The notes under the pieces: model-generated
Database searches by the model: none
Seen by the model: only the letters and a program-made list of their open reading frames with translations
What the model was told of the DNA's origin: nothing
In this document: one piece after another, positions 1 through 27,344 of the stretch
Numbering within the stretch: the first letter of the stretch is position 1
Layout of the letters: every line of letters begins with the position of its first letter
Position numbers and translations under genes: made by a program
Assembly (NCBI GenBank): GCA_960531495.1
Contig: OY482848.1
Coordinates: 27,282,343-27,346,342 of the forward strand
DNA length: 64,000 nt
Source of the DNA: Zeus faber
Taxonomy: Eukaryota; Chordata; Actinopteri; Zeiformes; Zeidae
Reading direction: 5' to 3'

Positions 1-266
1 GTATACTACCACTACTACTGATAACAACAACAATAAAGACAATTGTTACAAAATTATTATTTTACTGACTATTCTGCAAAATATTGGTATGACAGTGACC
101 GGGGATGTTCTAGACATCCGGTTTCACTATTAACCACGCTCAAACTAAGTTTTCCAAGGTGTGAACATTTTAGAAGTTAGGGTATGTAGCTATGGTATTT
201 CAGTATTTTTTAACTCTCTACTCGTGGGTGAGTCGTGTGTGTGCGTGCGTGTGTGTATGTATGTGT

Positions 267-319
<53 letters not shown>

Positions 320-818
320 CATAGTGGGCCAGAGGTTTGTGTGTTAGTGCCAAGTGGCTGTGGCTACATACAAACGTTAGTTTACAACGAGGTGCTGTGA
401 AAATGACAGAGGGATGCCATATCCCCACCTTACAAGGACAAGAGAAAAGCAAATGGCCATTGTGGGAGCACTTTGGACATCTGGGAAAAGTAACAATGGA
501 GTCGTTGAAGAAATCGAAAAAATCCAATTTGAAATCATGCAGAAACAACATGGCAGCCAAAGGCTCCAGCGTGTCTCGCAGGTTTCAGCATCTTTGAGAT
601 CCAAGACTTTCAAGGTGGGTTACGGTTATTATTCTGGTTTCAAAAGGCTGCGATTATTAATTCCCAAAGGGCAGCTACTTTCCACCACCTTACCAATATT
701 TTGTCAGTATAGTGTATTATTTGCGGTAGATGTGTAATTCTAAAATGTCTTTCCTTCCATTTTCTCAGACTGTGATTTTGGCTGGAATGAGCACACGTTA
801 AAAGCAGCAGCGGCGTAC
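1..818. other. IFT56 terminal intron; no exon found
   Basis: The last IFT56 exon (about 34 codons) is not here on the minus strand, so this whole stretch is intron. It holds the GT microsatellite and short plus-strand frames with no recognised relative. Confidence 0.6.
262..316. repeat. (GT)n microsatellite
   Basis: Uninterrupted GT dinucleotides, preceded by a degenerate GTGTGTATGTACGTGT run. It lies in the last visible intron of IFT56. Confidence 0.95.
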
Positions 819-17083
<16,265 letters not shown>

Positions 17084-17092
<9 letters not shown>

Positions 17093-17400
17093 GTTGATTC
17101 CCGAGAACACCGGGTGGCTTGTTTACCCCTAACCAAGGTAACGCAACGGGGACCTCGCCTGCCTCCGCGAAGTGCGTTCAGATATCTATACGGATATGGA
17201 ATAAATATCCATATGCTAACTAAAGTTAGAAATACATTTGACAACTACAGATGGGACGGTCGACATCGACGCAAAGACGCTTCTTCGCCCGCGCGAAGCG
17301 CAACGGTACCGGAGCTTATATCGATAGGATTTCGTGCTTGTGATGTCAGACGCACCAAACGTAACTGTCCCATGTGACCGGAAGTAGTTTGATCCGAAGA
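17084..17400 (-). promoter_or_regulatory. IFT56 exon 1 / promoter region with start codon at the exon edge
   Basis: Reading the minus strand, ATG at 17092-17090 is followed at once by the donor GTAGGA. Exon 2 starts ATC CTG TCC, so the protein begins M-I-L-S-R-V-K-P, like other vertebrate IFT56 proteins. Position -3 is A, a fair Kozak context. The upstream 300 bp is richer in CpG than the surrounding introns. It contains an ETS-type ACCGGAAGT at 17377-17385, common in TATA-less housekeeping promoters. The transcription start itself cannot be fixed from sequence. Confidence 0.6.
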
Positions 17401-17937
17401 AACCTCGCCAATTATTTATACACACACACACACACACAGTTTTTCATGTTTGATATTTGATATAGGTTCACTATTTATTTAAGTTATCGTTTGTTGTACT
17501 GTAGGCATCAATGTTATATATTGTCAATTCTTTATATTTTACTGATTTTTCACTGTGCGGAAACATCCTATTTTGTGTCTACTTGTTTTGATGTGTCCTA
17601 CTTTAACACCGCAAATTCCCTCAAAGAATAGGATAAAAAAATAAAGATTATCATTCGAAATACACCTAAGGTGAGGTGTGAAATGAGCTTCCGTACAACT
17701 CCCAGTCAGGTTAATTCGGCGTAAAAGTCCATAGACAGCACAAAATAGCATACAAAGATTGGCGGAATGTATCCATTATATATATATTATGTATACCAGT
17801 TCAGATACCACGACCACATTGTATTCATAATCAAAACCCTGAACAATCTCAAAACAAAATATCCTGGAGACTTCCGCTTAGACATAAGTTCTGTGGCCAA
17901 ACATAACATTTTGGTGGCAAGAATTTATTTACCACTT

Positions 17938-17950
17938 GTTGCCTAGCAAC
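17938..17950. promoter_or_regulatory. RFX-type X-box, perfect inverted repeat
   Basis: GTTGCCTAGCAAC is a palindrome of two RFX half-sites (GTTGCC / AGCAAC) with a one-base spacer. It fits the X-box consensus GTNRCC-N(0-3)-RGYAAC. RFX factors, with FOXJ1, drive ciliary genes, including IFT genes, through such sites. It lies about 850 bp upstream of the IFT56 start codon. That is more distal than many X-boxes, but the site is perfect. No gene is seen on its other side until the RPSA-like relic, which points away from it. Function is inferred. Confidence 0.6.
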
Positions 17951-18097
17951 AATACAGATGTGCACACGCTGAATTGGGCTTGATTGTGCACGTTAAAGGT
18001 TTTGAAATAGGTACATTTCTAAACAAACAGATCAGGAAACCTACGCAACCAATAATGGCACATTTGCCTTCATGACATGGCAGTTTTATTCAAGACT

Positions 18098-18150
18098 GCC
18101 CCAGTGCTAATGGATAAGGCACTTGTGGATTCAAGTCCCACCCAGGTGGT
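18098..18150 (+). pseudogene. tRNA-Arg(CCT)-like pseudogene lacking the anticodon arm
   Basis: The sequence starts GCCCCAGTG, continues with the A-box-like CTAATGGATAAGGCACT, then passes straight to a T-arm/B-box-like GGATTCAAGTCCC and an acceptor end pairing with the start. It resembles tRNA-Arg(CCT) with the whole anticodon arm deleted. No CCA is encoded. It could also be the head of a tRNA-derived SINE. It cannot decode. Confidence 0.5.
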
Positions 18151-19484
18151 TGATTTTTTGGGGATGGTTCTTATATCATTGTCATCATAATTTAGTGATT
18201 ATACCAGGCCAATATGCAACCATCAAACCAGACTCCTTGGCTACAACATATAGCCATCAAATTTGGCCATGCTGAATAAAGCGTCAGTATATGTGACTAT
18301 TCTAACTCTACCATCACATGCAATTCCAAATCAAGTTAAGCAAACAAAAGTTTAAGAAGAATGATCTTTTTATTGACTTCAAAGCTCCTAGTGCTGTACA
18401 ATTCTCATTCTTTGGACACAATTTGGACCAATCTGAGGAAGCACCACCCCAGACAGATGCCCGGACAGTAGGAGTTGCAGACCAACCCTCAGCGGCAAGC
18501 TGGGCACTCCAATCCTCTGTGGGAGAGAAGGAGCAGAAAAAACATTAGGCTCTAAGAAGAATCTGCCACCAGAACAATCAGAAAACTTTGCACATTAAAG
18601 CAGCACTATGTAACTTTTGGTATTTGGCATCCTTACAGTTTGAGTGCAATTGCACTGTTGTAAAACTGTCCGATGCCTAAAAAGAATACTTTATCAGACA
18701 CATTTGAACCTTGTCGGTCACATTTCAATGATAGTGTTACAAATATAATTTACATCTAGGTTACAGTGTCCCTTGTACATACTGAGTCCAGAAATGTGGA
18801 GAGGGTGTTGAGTATCGCAGCATTTTTACCAGTGCAGTGCATGAGCACAGTATCTGGCATGTACATTTGACCGGCACAGAATCAGAAGATATGACACTGA
18901 TTGGCCAGTCACTGGCCAATTCGTCACATTTGTGCTTGATTACTACACTTCCCATTTCACCTCAGCAATGCAGCGTTAAGCCTCAGTGGATATTAAGGTA
19001 ACGCTCCTTGTCAGTGGATGTTGAGTGAGGGTGACCACAGTTCATAGCATCTGGCCCAATCCGAGGGATGTAGTTAAAATACCAAATACATGTATTGTAT
19101 TGATTGCCGTAATTAAATTACATTTTTTTTGTTAGATATAATTTTATATATTTTTTTTAAATATAGTTGCGATAATATTAACACGGCCTGAGCCGATTAA
19201 AGGCACGGGTGGACGCCCATCACCTCATGGGAAGTAGAGATCCAGCATGACTTCTCAAGGCTGCTACCTGGAGACGGTTCCCCTCATTTGCAGCACTTCT
19301 CTGGTCAGCACCCATCATGTCAGGCAGACTGACAACCCTTGAAACACAATCAACAGCACCAGTGATTGTCAGTGACATTAGTACTCTATTTTATCCAGCT
19401 TACACTATCATGTCAGATGAGTCCTCAAAGTTCCATTTGACTGAAAACAAAAATGTAGCGAACAATATCTAATCTACCTATAAA

Positions 19485-19590
19485 AGAAAGGAATCTATGT
19501 GCTTTGATTATCTTGTCAACCGTTCATCCGATCTACGGCACACCTGATGGGACGTGCAGTGTCAAATTTGGACACAAGTAATAAACATGG
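19485..19590 (+). repeat. Dispersed repeat family R2, copy 2
   Basis: Diverged relative of 15575-15760 in the same orientation, inside the RPSA-like locus between its WVLTREVLQ exon and the first snoRNA-like sequence. Confidence 0.45.
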
Positions 19591-19863
19591 AAGAGCGAGC
19601 GGCTCAGCTCTGTGCAGCAGACAAACAAAAGTACTGGGGTGTCACTTTGTGACATCATCCAATTCCACTAAACTGGGAGATTTGTGATCCAATACGTGAA
19701 GCATCATCGATTGAAGTAACCTGGACTCGACTGATGCTCCTGAAGTTCTAATATGCCTATATTTTCACATTCCGTGCTTATTTTTGTTGCAAAGTTGTCC
19801 TTACATTGTGTTAAACTGTGCTTTTTGAAGGGGCATGCACAAGTCAAACCATAATTTTTTCAT

Positions 19864-20004
19864 ATCTGTGGCTCAGGTCACTATCAAACGCCAGGTCATC
19901 GGGCAACAGCCCTCATGGTGTCAGCGAAACCTAGCCAGGTCACTGTGGCACACTTCCGACACCTAAACACCGACAGACCAGTGCCAGGCTTTAACAGTGT
20001 GCTC
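19864..20004 (-). ncRNA. H/ACA box snoRNA-like sequence (SNORA62/SNORA6-like), copy 1
   Basis: This lies in an intron of the RPSA-like locus, downstream of the exon at 20154-20383 and in the same orientation. On the minus strand a first hairpin is closed by GCACACT/AGTGTGC. An H-box-like hinge ACAGTGA follows. The second hairpin is closed by GGCTAGGT/ACCTGAGCC and has an inner CAT..GGGC/GCCC..ATG stem. An ACA box lies exactly three bases from the 3' end (ACAGAT). The hinge does not fit ANANNA perfectly. Vertebrate RPSA introns carry SNORA62 (E2) and SNORA6; assignment to either is inferred from location. Confidence 0.65.
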
Positions 20005-20522
20005 AATGTTCAATACAACTTTCAGGTAAGCAAAGTCAATATACAGTATTTCAAAAAAAGATTGAAAATGGACGGGCTTTATACTCAAGGCTGTAGTCCA
20101 GAACATTCTATAGCCAATATTTAATATAACCTTTCTAGCACCCAGAACCTTACTTTGTTGTTGCAGGGGATAGCAATATCCACATATTTGAGTGGTGAGT
20201 CTGTGTTGCACAGGGCAATTCTGGGGATATTGACGTAGGAGGCCTCTGAGTGGCTGGTGGTCAGCACATGGGTCAGTCACCATCAGGAGGCGGGGCTTCC
20301 TGCAAGCAGCTTGGATCTGATTGGTGAAGGGGTGTGAAGCGGCCATGGAAACTTGTGGCATCAGCAACATTCAGAACTGCCCTCTGCACGGGAAACCAAG
20401 ATGCATATGAGAAAATAAATAAATTAGCTGCAAAAGCTGAAATAGGAATCTTCTTTGCGGGAAGGACCCAGACTACAAGAAGGCACTGAACTCATTTGTT
20501 AAGAGCAGGTTTTCCAGCTGGG

Positions 20523-20664
20523 ACTTGTGGCCCAGGTTACTATCAAACGCCAGGTCATCGGGCGGCAGCCCTCATGGTGTCAGCGAAAACCTAGCCAGGT
20601 CACTGTGGCACACTTCCGACGCCGTAACACCGACAGTTCAGTGTCAGGCTTTAATAGTGTGCTA
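20523..20664 (-). ncRNA. H/ACA box snoRNA-like sequence, copy 2
   Basis: Second copy, in the intron on the other side of the RPSA exon at 20154-20383. It is very similar to copy 1 over about 140 bases, with the same GCACACT/AGTGTGC closing stem, ACAGTGA hinge, and ACA three bases from the 3' end (ACAAGT). Differences fall mostly in loops (GGGC-TGTT-GCCC versus GGGC-TGCC-GCCC) or keep pairing (AGCC to GGCC opposite GGCT gives a G-U pair). That pattern fits RNA-level constraint. Confidence 0.65.
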
Positions 20665-22599
20665 CCATATTTGCTTTGAAATAGTCAATGTTTCATACTG
20701 TACCTACTTTGTATCGACAATTTAAAAAAGTTCAGATAAACAATTTAAATGCAGTTGCCGCCAAGCCACTGTATCTGCCTTTGGAGATCAACACAATTTC
20801 TTAAATCAAATGTTTACAGTCATACTAAAGGGGACTGCAAATCATTATTGAAAAACCTTGTGTCTTTTTAATTGTGAATGAGCAGCGAAGGCCCTAGTTC
20901 TGAGCCAATGGGGTTTAAGCGTTACTACGGACAGTTTTATTGACTCTGTAAAACTCACCGATTTCACCTCAACAGTACACTAAAATCTGTTTCTGAACAA
21001 ATTTGAGACGAGAAATAAGCAATAGAGTTGCTGAATCTTCACTGACATTAGCTCTACAAGGCCTAATTTAAAAGATGGTCCCAACTTTGTTGCCATGCTC
21101 CAGACTTGTGGAGAAACTGACACCACGACGCACCAGGACTCTTGCACGCAGGGATGTTTTTTTTCATGTAAACAGCAGAAAATAAATCGACAATAATTTT
21201 TTTTTTTCGTTTTGTTTGGAGAAATGCAGTTCATCCGATGGAGCAGATGACCACAAAATGTAATCCATGATGAACTTACGTCAGCTCACACAGGAGAAAA
21301 AAACCTTTGAAAACAGAGCATTTAAGAGTTCTGCCAACAGCGATTACTATGTCATTAGTTTACCTCATTAGACACCAATATGTTCATCTGACCTTGCAAC
21401 ATAGGACAGAAATAAAGAAATGCATAATAAGCCCTTTTTAAATACTTAAACAGTAAAGGACACGAATGATAGCACAAACATGTAGAATGCCATTTACGAC
21501 GCAAGGTTTTTCTTTAGCCTGGGAAGTTTGAATTATCAGTTGGCTTGCAAACTAGCCTGGAATTGGCAGACTGACCGTCGTTCTTCCTCTTGTACAGATA
21601 ATGCTTCATCTGGAAGTACATGTTTGATCCTCCCAGATGAGTTACAGCCTCCTCCGTCATCTGCAGCACATCCAGTCCTCCGGACATTGTGACATCTCCC
21701 CCAGTTTGGTGAGAGCTGGGAAAAGAGGAGGAAGGGTGTCAGACTAGATTGTGTCCCTACTACTACATACAGGGATATTAACAGCAGCAAACACACTTTC
21801 CATGTTGAACAGAGCAAGAAAATATAATTTCGAGCAGTGCTTTGACCAGTCAGTGGATATGACTTTTAGTGAAAGACTAGAGGCGAGAAAGTTGATCTTC
21901 GACTCAAACTGAAAATGACTGAGGACTAACTTATAGTCCAAGATATTTGGCATAATTCCTATCGAATGTGGCCAATTTACACTTTGCATTCCACCAAAAT
22001 ATATCAATGACATAATTAATTATTAAGTGAGTCATTCACACTAAATATTTATGATTTCTGCCCAAATAAATCATTGACAGAATTAGACCAGTGACGTGCG
22101 GTGAGGTTCCTGGATGTTGAGGCACTGACTTTTTCCCCAGAGTCAGATTGAGTCAGATTTACAAATATATGAACCAATAGAGTAGCTTAAATTTACCATT
22201 CAGTTGGCAGCTTGCACATTGGCTACTGGTTGTGTTTCAAATCAGCATTCTTTACAGATAGTTAAGGTACAGATTTGGCCAAGGAAGAACATTAATTTTA
22301 TAGCTGCTCAGAAAAAGAGCGCATTGGCTCTGCACCCTCCGTGTGTTCTTAATTTGCCATCGCAAATCCACAATTACTATTAGTATTTAATTACATACTC
22401 ATTCAATACAAATAAAAGGATATACTGCAGTGTAAGCATGGTCTTACTTTTACTTGTAAATTAAGTCCCTTCTCCTATCCTTCTGAACAAAAATCTGTGA
22501 CTGTGTAAGTCCTCCTTATCTGCCTTTAGCTTTAAAAGTCTCTCAGTCTCAATGGAGAGTATTGCCAAGGATGAAAGTAGTCGGTCAGTCCGATTCAGA

Positions 22600-24540
22600 C
22601 TATGTTTTGTGTGTTTTCAAAGGAGAGAATGACCTTTCCACATATGCTGTTGTAGCCGATATAGTTAGCACCAGCTGGGTAACTGTCGCCTCAGGAACAG
22701 ACTGCATCAGACCCTTCTGGGCCAAAAAGCTAAGAAGCTGACCAGGGGATATACATAAATTCCTCACTGTTTGTGACCTATCCAGTCCGATGAGATTAGC
22801 CTTTAGTCTCAAATTCAAAGAACCTGGCATATTTTAACAGGCTCTGCAGTTTGGTGTCATAAAAATGTTGACATGTCATTAAATTTTGTACAATCGACCA
22901 AACCAAGGAGCTAGCTCAACAAAATGATCAAATCTAGCTTCCAGTTGAACACTGATATTGTCCAGAACGTTATAAAACATTTGTTTCCTCTAATCTGACT
23001 GACTTGACTTCGGACACTATCCCTCAGGCGGAGTGTGGCGCATTTCTGCTCAAATCACTGATAGAAACTGTTAAACTCCTGTCTCTGGCTTTGCACAACT
23101 CCAATTGTGTCCCAGATTCGCGCACAAAATCCAATGTCCATTACTTTGTTCTGCAGCACTCTAAAGAGTGCATTGGTTTCAATGAAAATGTTCTCATATG
23201 ACAACGAGAAAGCATGTTGATGCTTTTGACAGCCACCGCTCATATCCAGCCGCCATCATTAAGGTGTCATTATCCCAACTATCTGGATTTTCGCTCATAA
23301 TATGGAATAAAGCACACAGATCAGATTGGTACATGCTTATTGTCTGCAAATTGAGCGTCATCTTGTAGGCACTGCTCTTGGTAAACATTGCGTCACAACA
23401 TCATCCAGTAGGTGGGTGCGCTTCGTGGACTTACTGAATAATGTCCCTAGTCCGTCAGCTGTTTTAAAAAAGTTCTACACTCAGGCATGCATTTTTCCAA
23501 CTGCAAGAGTACCAGATTCAATTTGTGTGTAACAGTGGGTAAATATGGCCTCAGGCACCTTTTCTTTAATCCTGGCCTGCACCCCATTGAGCTCTGATGA
23601 CATCACAGACACGCCGTCATAAGTCTGAGCTACCGGCTTTTCGACACGTATTTCTCCATCACTCCCAAGACATACTCTGCTATAACAGCGGCTCTGTCTG
23701 TCCGTCATCACTCACATCATTAACGCCCAAAAACGCCTCCCTCACATGCCACCTCACTTTTAGCCACATAATGCACAATGACAGATCTGGGCTTTGTTTG
23801 TGACATCCGTTGTCTCGTCTACAGCAACAAATGGGGCAGCATTGATCTCCTTTTTGATATAATTTCTAATCACAACACCGATTGCTTCAATTAAGTTGTG
23901 TATTCTGTTGGACAAGCCAGAAAACACAGTGGATGTCTCCAAATGTCTAGCTAACCTTTCATCTTTCTCAGCAAAAGCATGTAATAGTTCCAGATAGTTG
24001 CCACGATTAGAAGCGCTGATACTCCCATCGTTACCACGGAATGCCAATTCCTGTTTGGCTAGGAAGCAGGTTGCATTAATGAGGTCTTTTAAAATCTCTT
24101 GGTTTTCCTTTACCTTAGCATTGTGGACGCTAATATTTTGTCTCCACTGTTGGTTCAAAGCCAAAACTATTCTTGAGGATCCAAAAGTTTTCAAAGCAAT
24201 TTGGCTTTGAATGTGAGTAGTTGATCTTTCATGATTGCTGAGGTTTCCTGGAAGATTTTTCAAGACACAAAATCCTGTGTTAGTCCAGACATTGTCGCAT
24301 GTTGAGAACAAAAGACAGGGAAAGCAGAAAAGGCGGTTTCTCATAGCACAGCCAGTCTTTTTGGTTGTACCACTCCATTTGAAAAGAGAGTTATCTTCTG
24401 TCCCGTTGTTTGAAGCAAACCTTTTAGCTCTGGCATTGGTCTTTCATTATTTACCACTTCATGTTTTGATTGAAAGTCCAGATTTTCTTAAGCTTGGATA
24501 TAGAATCTATAAAAATATAAAAATTGACGGACCGCTGTAG
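22600..24540 (-). pseudogene. hAT transposase (ZMYM1-like, DUF4371 type), frameshifted
   Basis: The N-terminal part resembles the TTF-type zinc-finger/DUF4371 region: an opening RNRLFCFPCLLFS, NLSNHERSTTHIQS, and a catalytic-core stretch ending FVAVDETTDVTNKAQI. Further pieces continue in other frames (YDGVSVMSSELNGVQARI; CARIWDTIGVVQSQRQEF; LCALFHIMSENPDSW). The C-terminal dimerisation block appears as TTAYVERSFSPLKTHKT, with the conserved ERSFS-LK core. Several frameshifts separate the blocks, so no working transposase can be made. Confidence 0.85.
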
Positions 24541-24563
24541 CGCACTTGACTGCGCCACAGCGG
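24532..24563. repeat. Subterminal hairpin of the hAT element
   Basis: CCGCTGT...ACAGCGG with inner GCGCA/TGCGC forms a near-perfect 32-base hairpin about 310 bp inside the right end of the element. Subterminal palindromes are common in hAT elements and may bind transposase. Confidence 0.55.
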
Positions 24564-25742
24564 AGGAAAGCATACCTGAAAAGTTTAAACCCCTGTGTGT
24601 GACGCACACACCCCCTTCAGTGAGGCAGAGGTATGGGCTGCCTCACCTCATGGGTTTTTCAGTGCGGTTTTATGTCAGATAAGCAAGACTAAATGTTATA
24701 GACACGCATGAAATACATTAGCAACTTTATGGAAAGTGAGGACATACAAGTGTCCACAAACATTACTTTGGTGACAAACCGTGAGAAAGCAAAAGGCGCA
24801 TGCTCTCAACCCAGTTTGTGAGGGAGTGCGCGATCTGAGATGAGGCTCTGCCTCACCTGACCGCACGTCCATGAATTAGGCGGATTCCTGTCAGAACACC
24901 ATTATCGTTCACTAAATTGCCACCTCATTTACTGTGCGTTACACCAACTGAATTCGGTTAGGTCGACAAATGTAAATAGGCTTTTTACAATATCTCATCA
25001 AGAACCAACTATAAAAAAAGTGAACCTTTCAATAATTACAAATTGTATTATTGATCATCAGGAGACAGTTTGGATTGGTCGTTACCATCATAACATGTGG
25101 ATTTGAAAAAATACTTCAAGAGTAAGTCAAACATAAAGGTTTTAGTTTAATCACTGTATACATTATTTGATGAGGTTCTTTAAGCATTATTCCAATAACC
25201 GATTGTTACACGATGCAGGCAGATATGTAGTCGGAAGGGTTCCAATTACGGTGTTGAACGTCATATTGAAAAGGCCATGTCTGCGCTTCAGAAGGCGAGT
25301 TTGAGTCAGTTGCAGTCGTCAGATCACAACTAGAGGCTCGACTAGAAAGGCTACAGGGTGCTTCAGATTCTGGATCGCAAACCGCTAACATATAGGTTTA
25401 ATGAACCCTCTAAACTAACCGTCAAGGTGCACAGCTGCTTGCCACACAATTCCACCCAACTCCATTGATCCATAGAGGCTATAATCAATATTTCCATGTT
25501 GAGCATCCGGGAAAGGGCGCTAACCTACGACTATCCACGTACACGTGCTGCATACCTGGGTTGTGCCGCGTGCCTGTGTATTAGAAAGCCCGGCGCGCTT
25601 TAGACACTGGTCTGGCACCGATATATTACCGAGTTGAAGCGAACAAGGGGAATGTTTGTATTAACTTCCGACGTGTCGTTAATTCGTGGAGCGTCACACT
25701 GGCGGTTAATGTCAAATTAACAAGAAATAACATTGATCGCTT

Positions 25743-25822
25743 CTCACCATGACGAAACGCCGCGCGGCGCTCTGCGACGCAGGGTAAAAGAGGCCGGAAA
25801 AGGGAAGTGACGTTATATATAC
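25743..25822 (-). promoter_or_regulatory. 5'TOP-like ribosomal-protein promoter, probably of the RPSA-like locus
   Basis: On the minus strand a TATATATAACGTCA block (TATA box overlapping a CRE-like ACGTCA) is followed by CTTTTCCGGCCTCTTTT, a terminal-oligopyrimidine type start. A GC-rich leader then reaches ATG at 25750-25748, which directly abuts the donor GTGAGA. TATA plus pyrimidine start plus very short first exon is the usual design of vertebrate ribosomal protein genes. The only such gene downstream on this strand is the RPSA relic, 4 kb away, or about 1.3 kb if the inserted hAT element is discounted. Known RPSA genes start translation in exon 2, so this exon-1 ATG would open an upstream frame. 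Confidence 0.45.
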
Positions 25823-25859
25823 CCCCAAATCCTCCAATCAGCTTCCACAGCAAACTCTT

Positions 25860-27340
25860 TATTATTATTATTTATATATGCGGATTTTCTTTATTATTAA
25901 ATCAATAGATAGATAAATAAATACATTGTATTTAATTAATTTATTAGTTAATTCATTTCTTTATTAATTTTGTATCTAATTGATTTCGTTTGACTTCTTT
26001 AACGATATTATTTATTATGTCGCTCTCATTTTTTTTTTTTATCGATATAAAACTAACATGTTCGAACAGGCAGCGGCGTCGTGAAGCCCAATGAAGCCCC
26101 GAATGTTTTGAGTCTATTCATTTCTTTTCTAGTCAGACGAGCGTTGGTCTTTCTGCACAGCAGCTGCTTTTAACATAACTGTCGCAGAGCGGAACTTTCG
26201 TTGAAGGTGAGTTCCTACACGGCACGTAACGAAACGCTGACGAACGCTTTATCGCAGGAGTCGTGCGTAGTGTGGGCGGCACCGCATAATGAGGTTTCGA
26301 TCCGATACCAAAGAAATACCAGGGAAGAATCACCGATATCGGGGAGGGGAGGTGGGGTATGTTGCCGTGCGTGACACGACACTAAGGAATCGGATCATTT
26401 GGCTCAGCTCAGCAATAAGAGCCGTCTGTTGCCGCTTCCAAACGGCTGATTTCCAGAACACCTTTATTCATGTAAAAGAACATTTTTACATTTTTCGTCA
26501 TATTGATGGTTAAATAATTACTATCCTAGTTGTATAACAGAAATAACACTACTAATGAAATAGTATGTAATTAATAAATCATTTCACAACTTTATACAGA
26601 CTCAGACTCTATACAAATTGAAATACACATATATTTCAATTTAATTTGTATGATACAATATGAAACAAAAAAAATATTTCTGCTCCATTCAAATATGCTT
26701 TTGTTATTCGTCATGAAATTATTTTTTCGCGCTCCAACGGGGCGTGTTGAGGGGGCGACTGCCGCAACATACAAAAGTCTGATCGTGCTTGGCTCTTAGT
26801 GTTTTTACCAAAGTGAGACATTTCTGGATGCGCAGCATCCAAATGGGCGTGGTGTGGAAAGGATCCCAGCTCACCATGCACCGAGCAGCCGTAAGTAAGG
26901 AAATATATACGTAGAATATTTAAAAAAGCAATTTAACTTAGTTTTGAGAGAGAAACTGATCCTTTTTTGGCATCGATCCTACTGACACTAGAATCGATCT
27001 TCGAAACGAGACATAGTATTGTACAATTCTCATTCTTTGGGCACAATTTGTAGTATCGGTTGTATCAATCATTTTGGAATCAGTCCACCCACCCCTAGTG
27101 GGAACAGTACAGCGGAAGTTCAATTGATGGCAGCAGGGCATCATTTGGGATTAGTGGGACTGACATGGGAAGAAGATGCCCCCCTTGCAATGGGGGCAAA
27201 TGGGTTTTTGAAAAGATATCATAATAAATAAATAAATCCAGATTACCATCTGGGGAAAGATCAGATCTATTTTATAACGGGGAAGCATTTAGAATAGGGG
27301 TCATTCAGAGACTTATCTTGAAAGTAGAGGAATGATAGCA
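25860..27340. other. Intergenic DNA, nothing firm
   Basis: AT-rich from 25860 to 26040, then moderately GC-rich with several CpGs (26070-26400 and 26710-26890). No open frame of note. TGTACAATTCTCATTCTTTG at 27020-27039 matches 18396-18415 exactly (see findings). Confidence 0.4.
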
Positions 27341-27344
27341 AATT

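Larger units (their letters stand above)
18424..21687 (-). pseudogene. rpsa: RPSA (40S ribosomal protein SA / laminin receptor) intron-bearing pseudogene
   Basis: Four minus-strand blocks match RPSA in order, with splice sites kept. 21687-21576: start [10 protein letters not shown], then an in-frame loss of about 7 residues, then KRKNDG and donor GTCAGT. 20383-20154: acceptor, RAVL..., GRFTP, then [16 protein letters not shown], a frameshift, [20 protein letters not shown] and donor GTAAGG. 19338-19233: WVLTREVLQMRGTVSR, a frameshift, EVMLDLYF and a stop. 18516-18424: [16 protein letters not shown] and a terminal SDWS whose stop codon is lost. The exons matching residues about 45-83 and the acidic stretch after DLYFYRDPEE were not found. 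Introns exclude a processed retrocopy; this is an old duplicated gene with a dead reading frame. In vertebrates RPSA introns host H/ACA snoRNAs, and two such sequences are present here. Confidence 0.85.
22089..24873 (-). mobile_element. Complete hAT DNA transposon (2.8 kb) with 8-bp target duplication
   Basis: The left end begins CAGTGACGTGCGGTGAGG. The right end, read on the other strand, begins CATGGACGTGCGGTCAGG, giving imperfect terminal inverted repeats. Flanking 8-mers are AATTAGAC (22081-22088) and AATTAGGC (24874-24881), a hAT-type target duplication with one mismatch. The transposase relic inside runs on the minus strand. The element sits between the 5'TOP-like promoter and the first coding exon of the RPSA-like locus. 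Confidence 0.85.

Noticed and set aside
161..400. Cys-Val-rich open frame over the GT repeat
   Set aside because: Produced by the dinucleotide repeat; no codon structure beyond it.
400..737. Plus-strand frames opposite the terminal IFT56 intron (MESLKKSKKSNLKS region)
   Set aside because: No recognised family, no splice context and antisense to the gene; probably a chance frame or unknown repeat.
18780..18960. Third snoRNA candidate in the RPSA-like locus (GGCCAGTGACTGGCC hairpin)
   Set aside because: Only one hairpin, with no hinge or ACA box at the right spacing; not similar to the other two.
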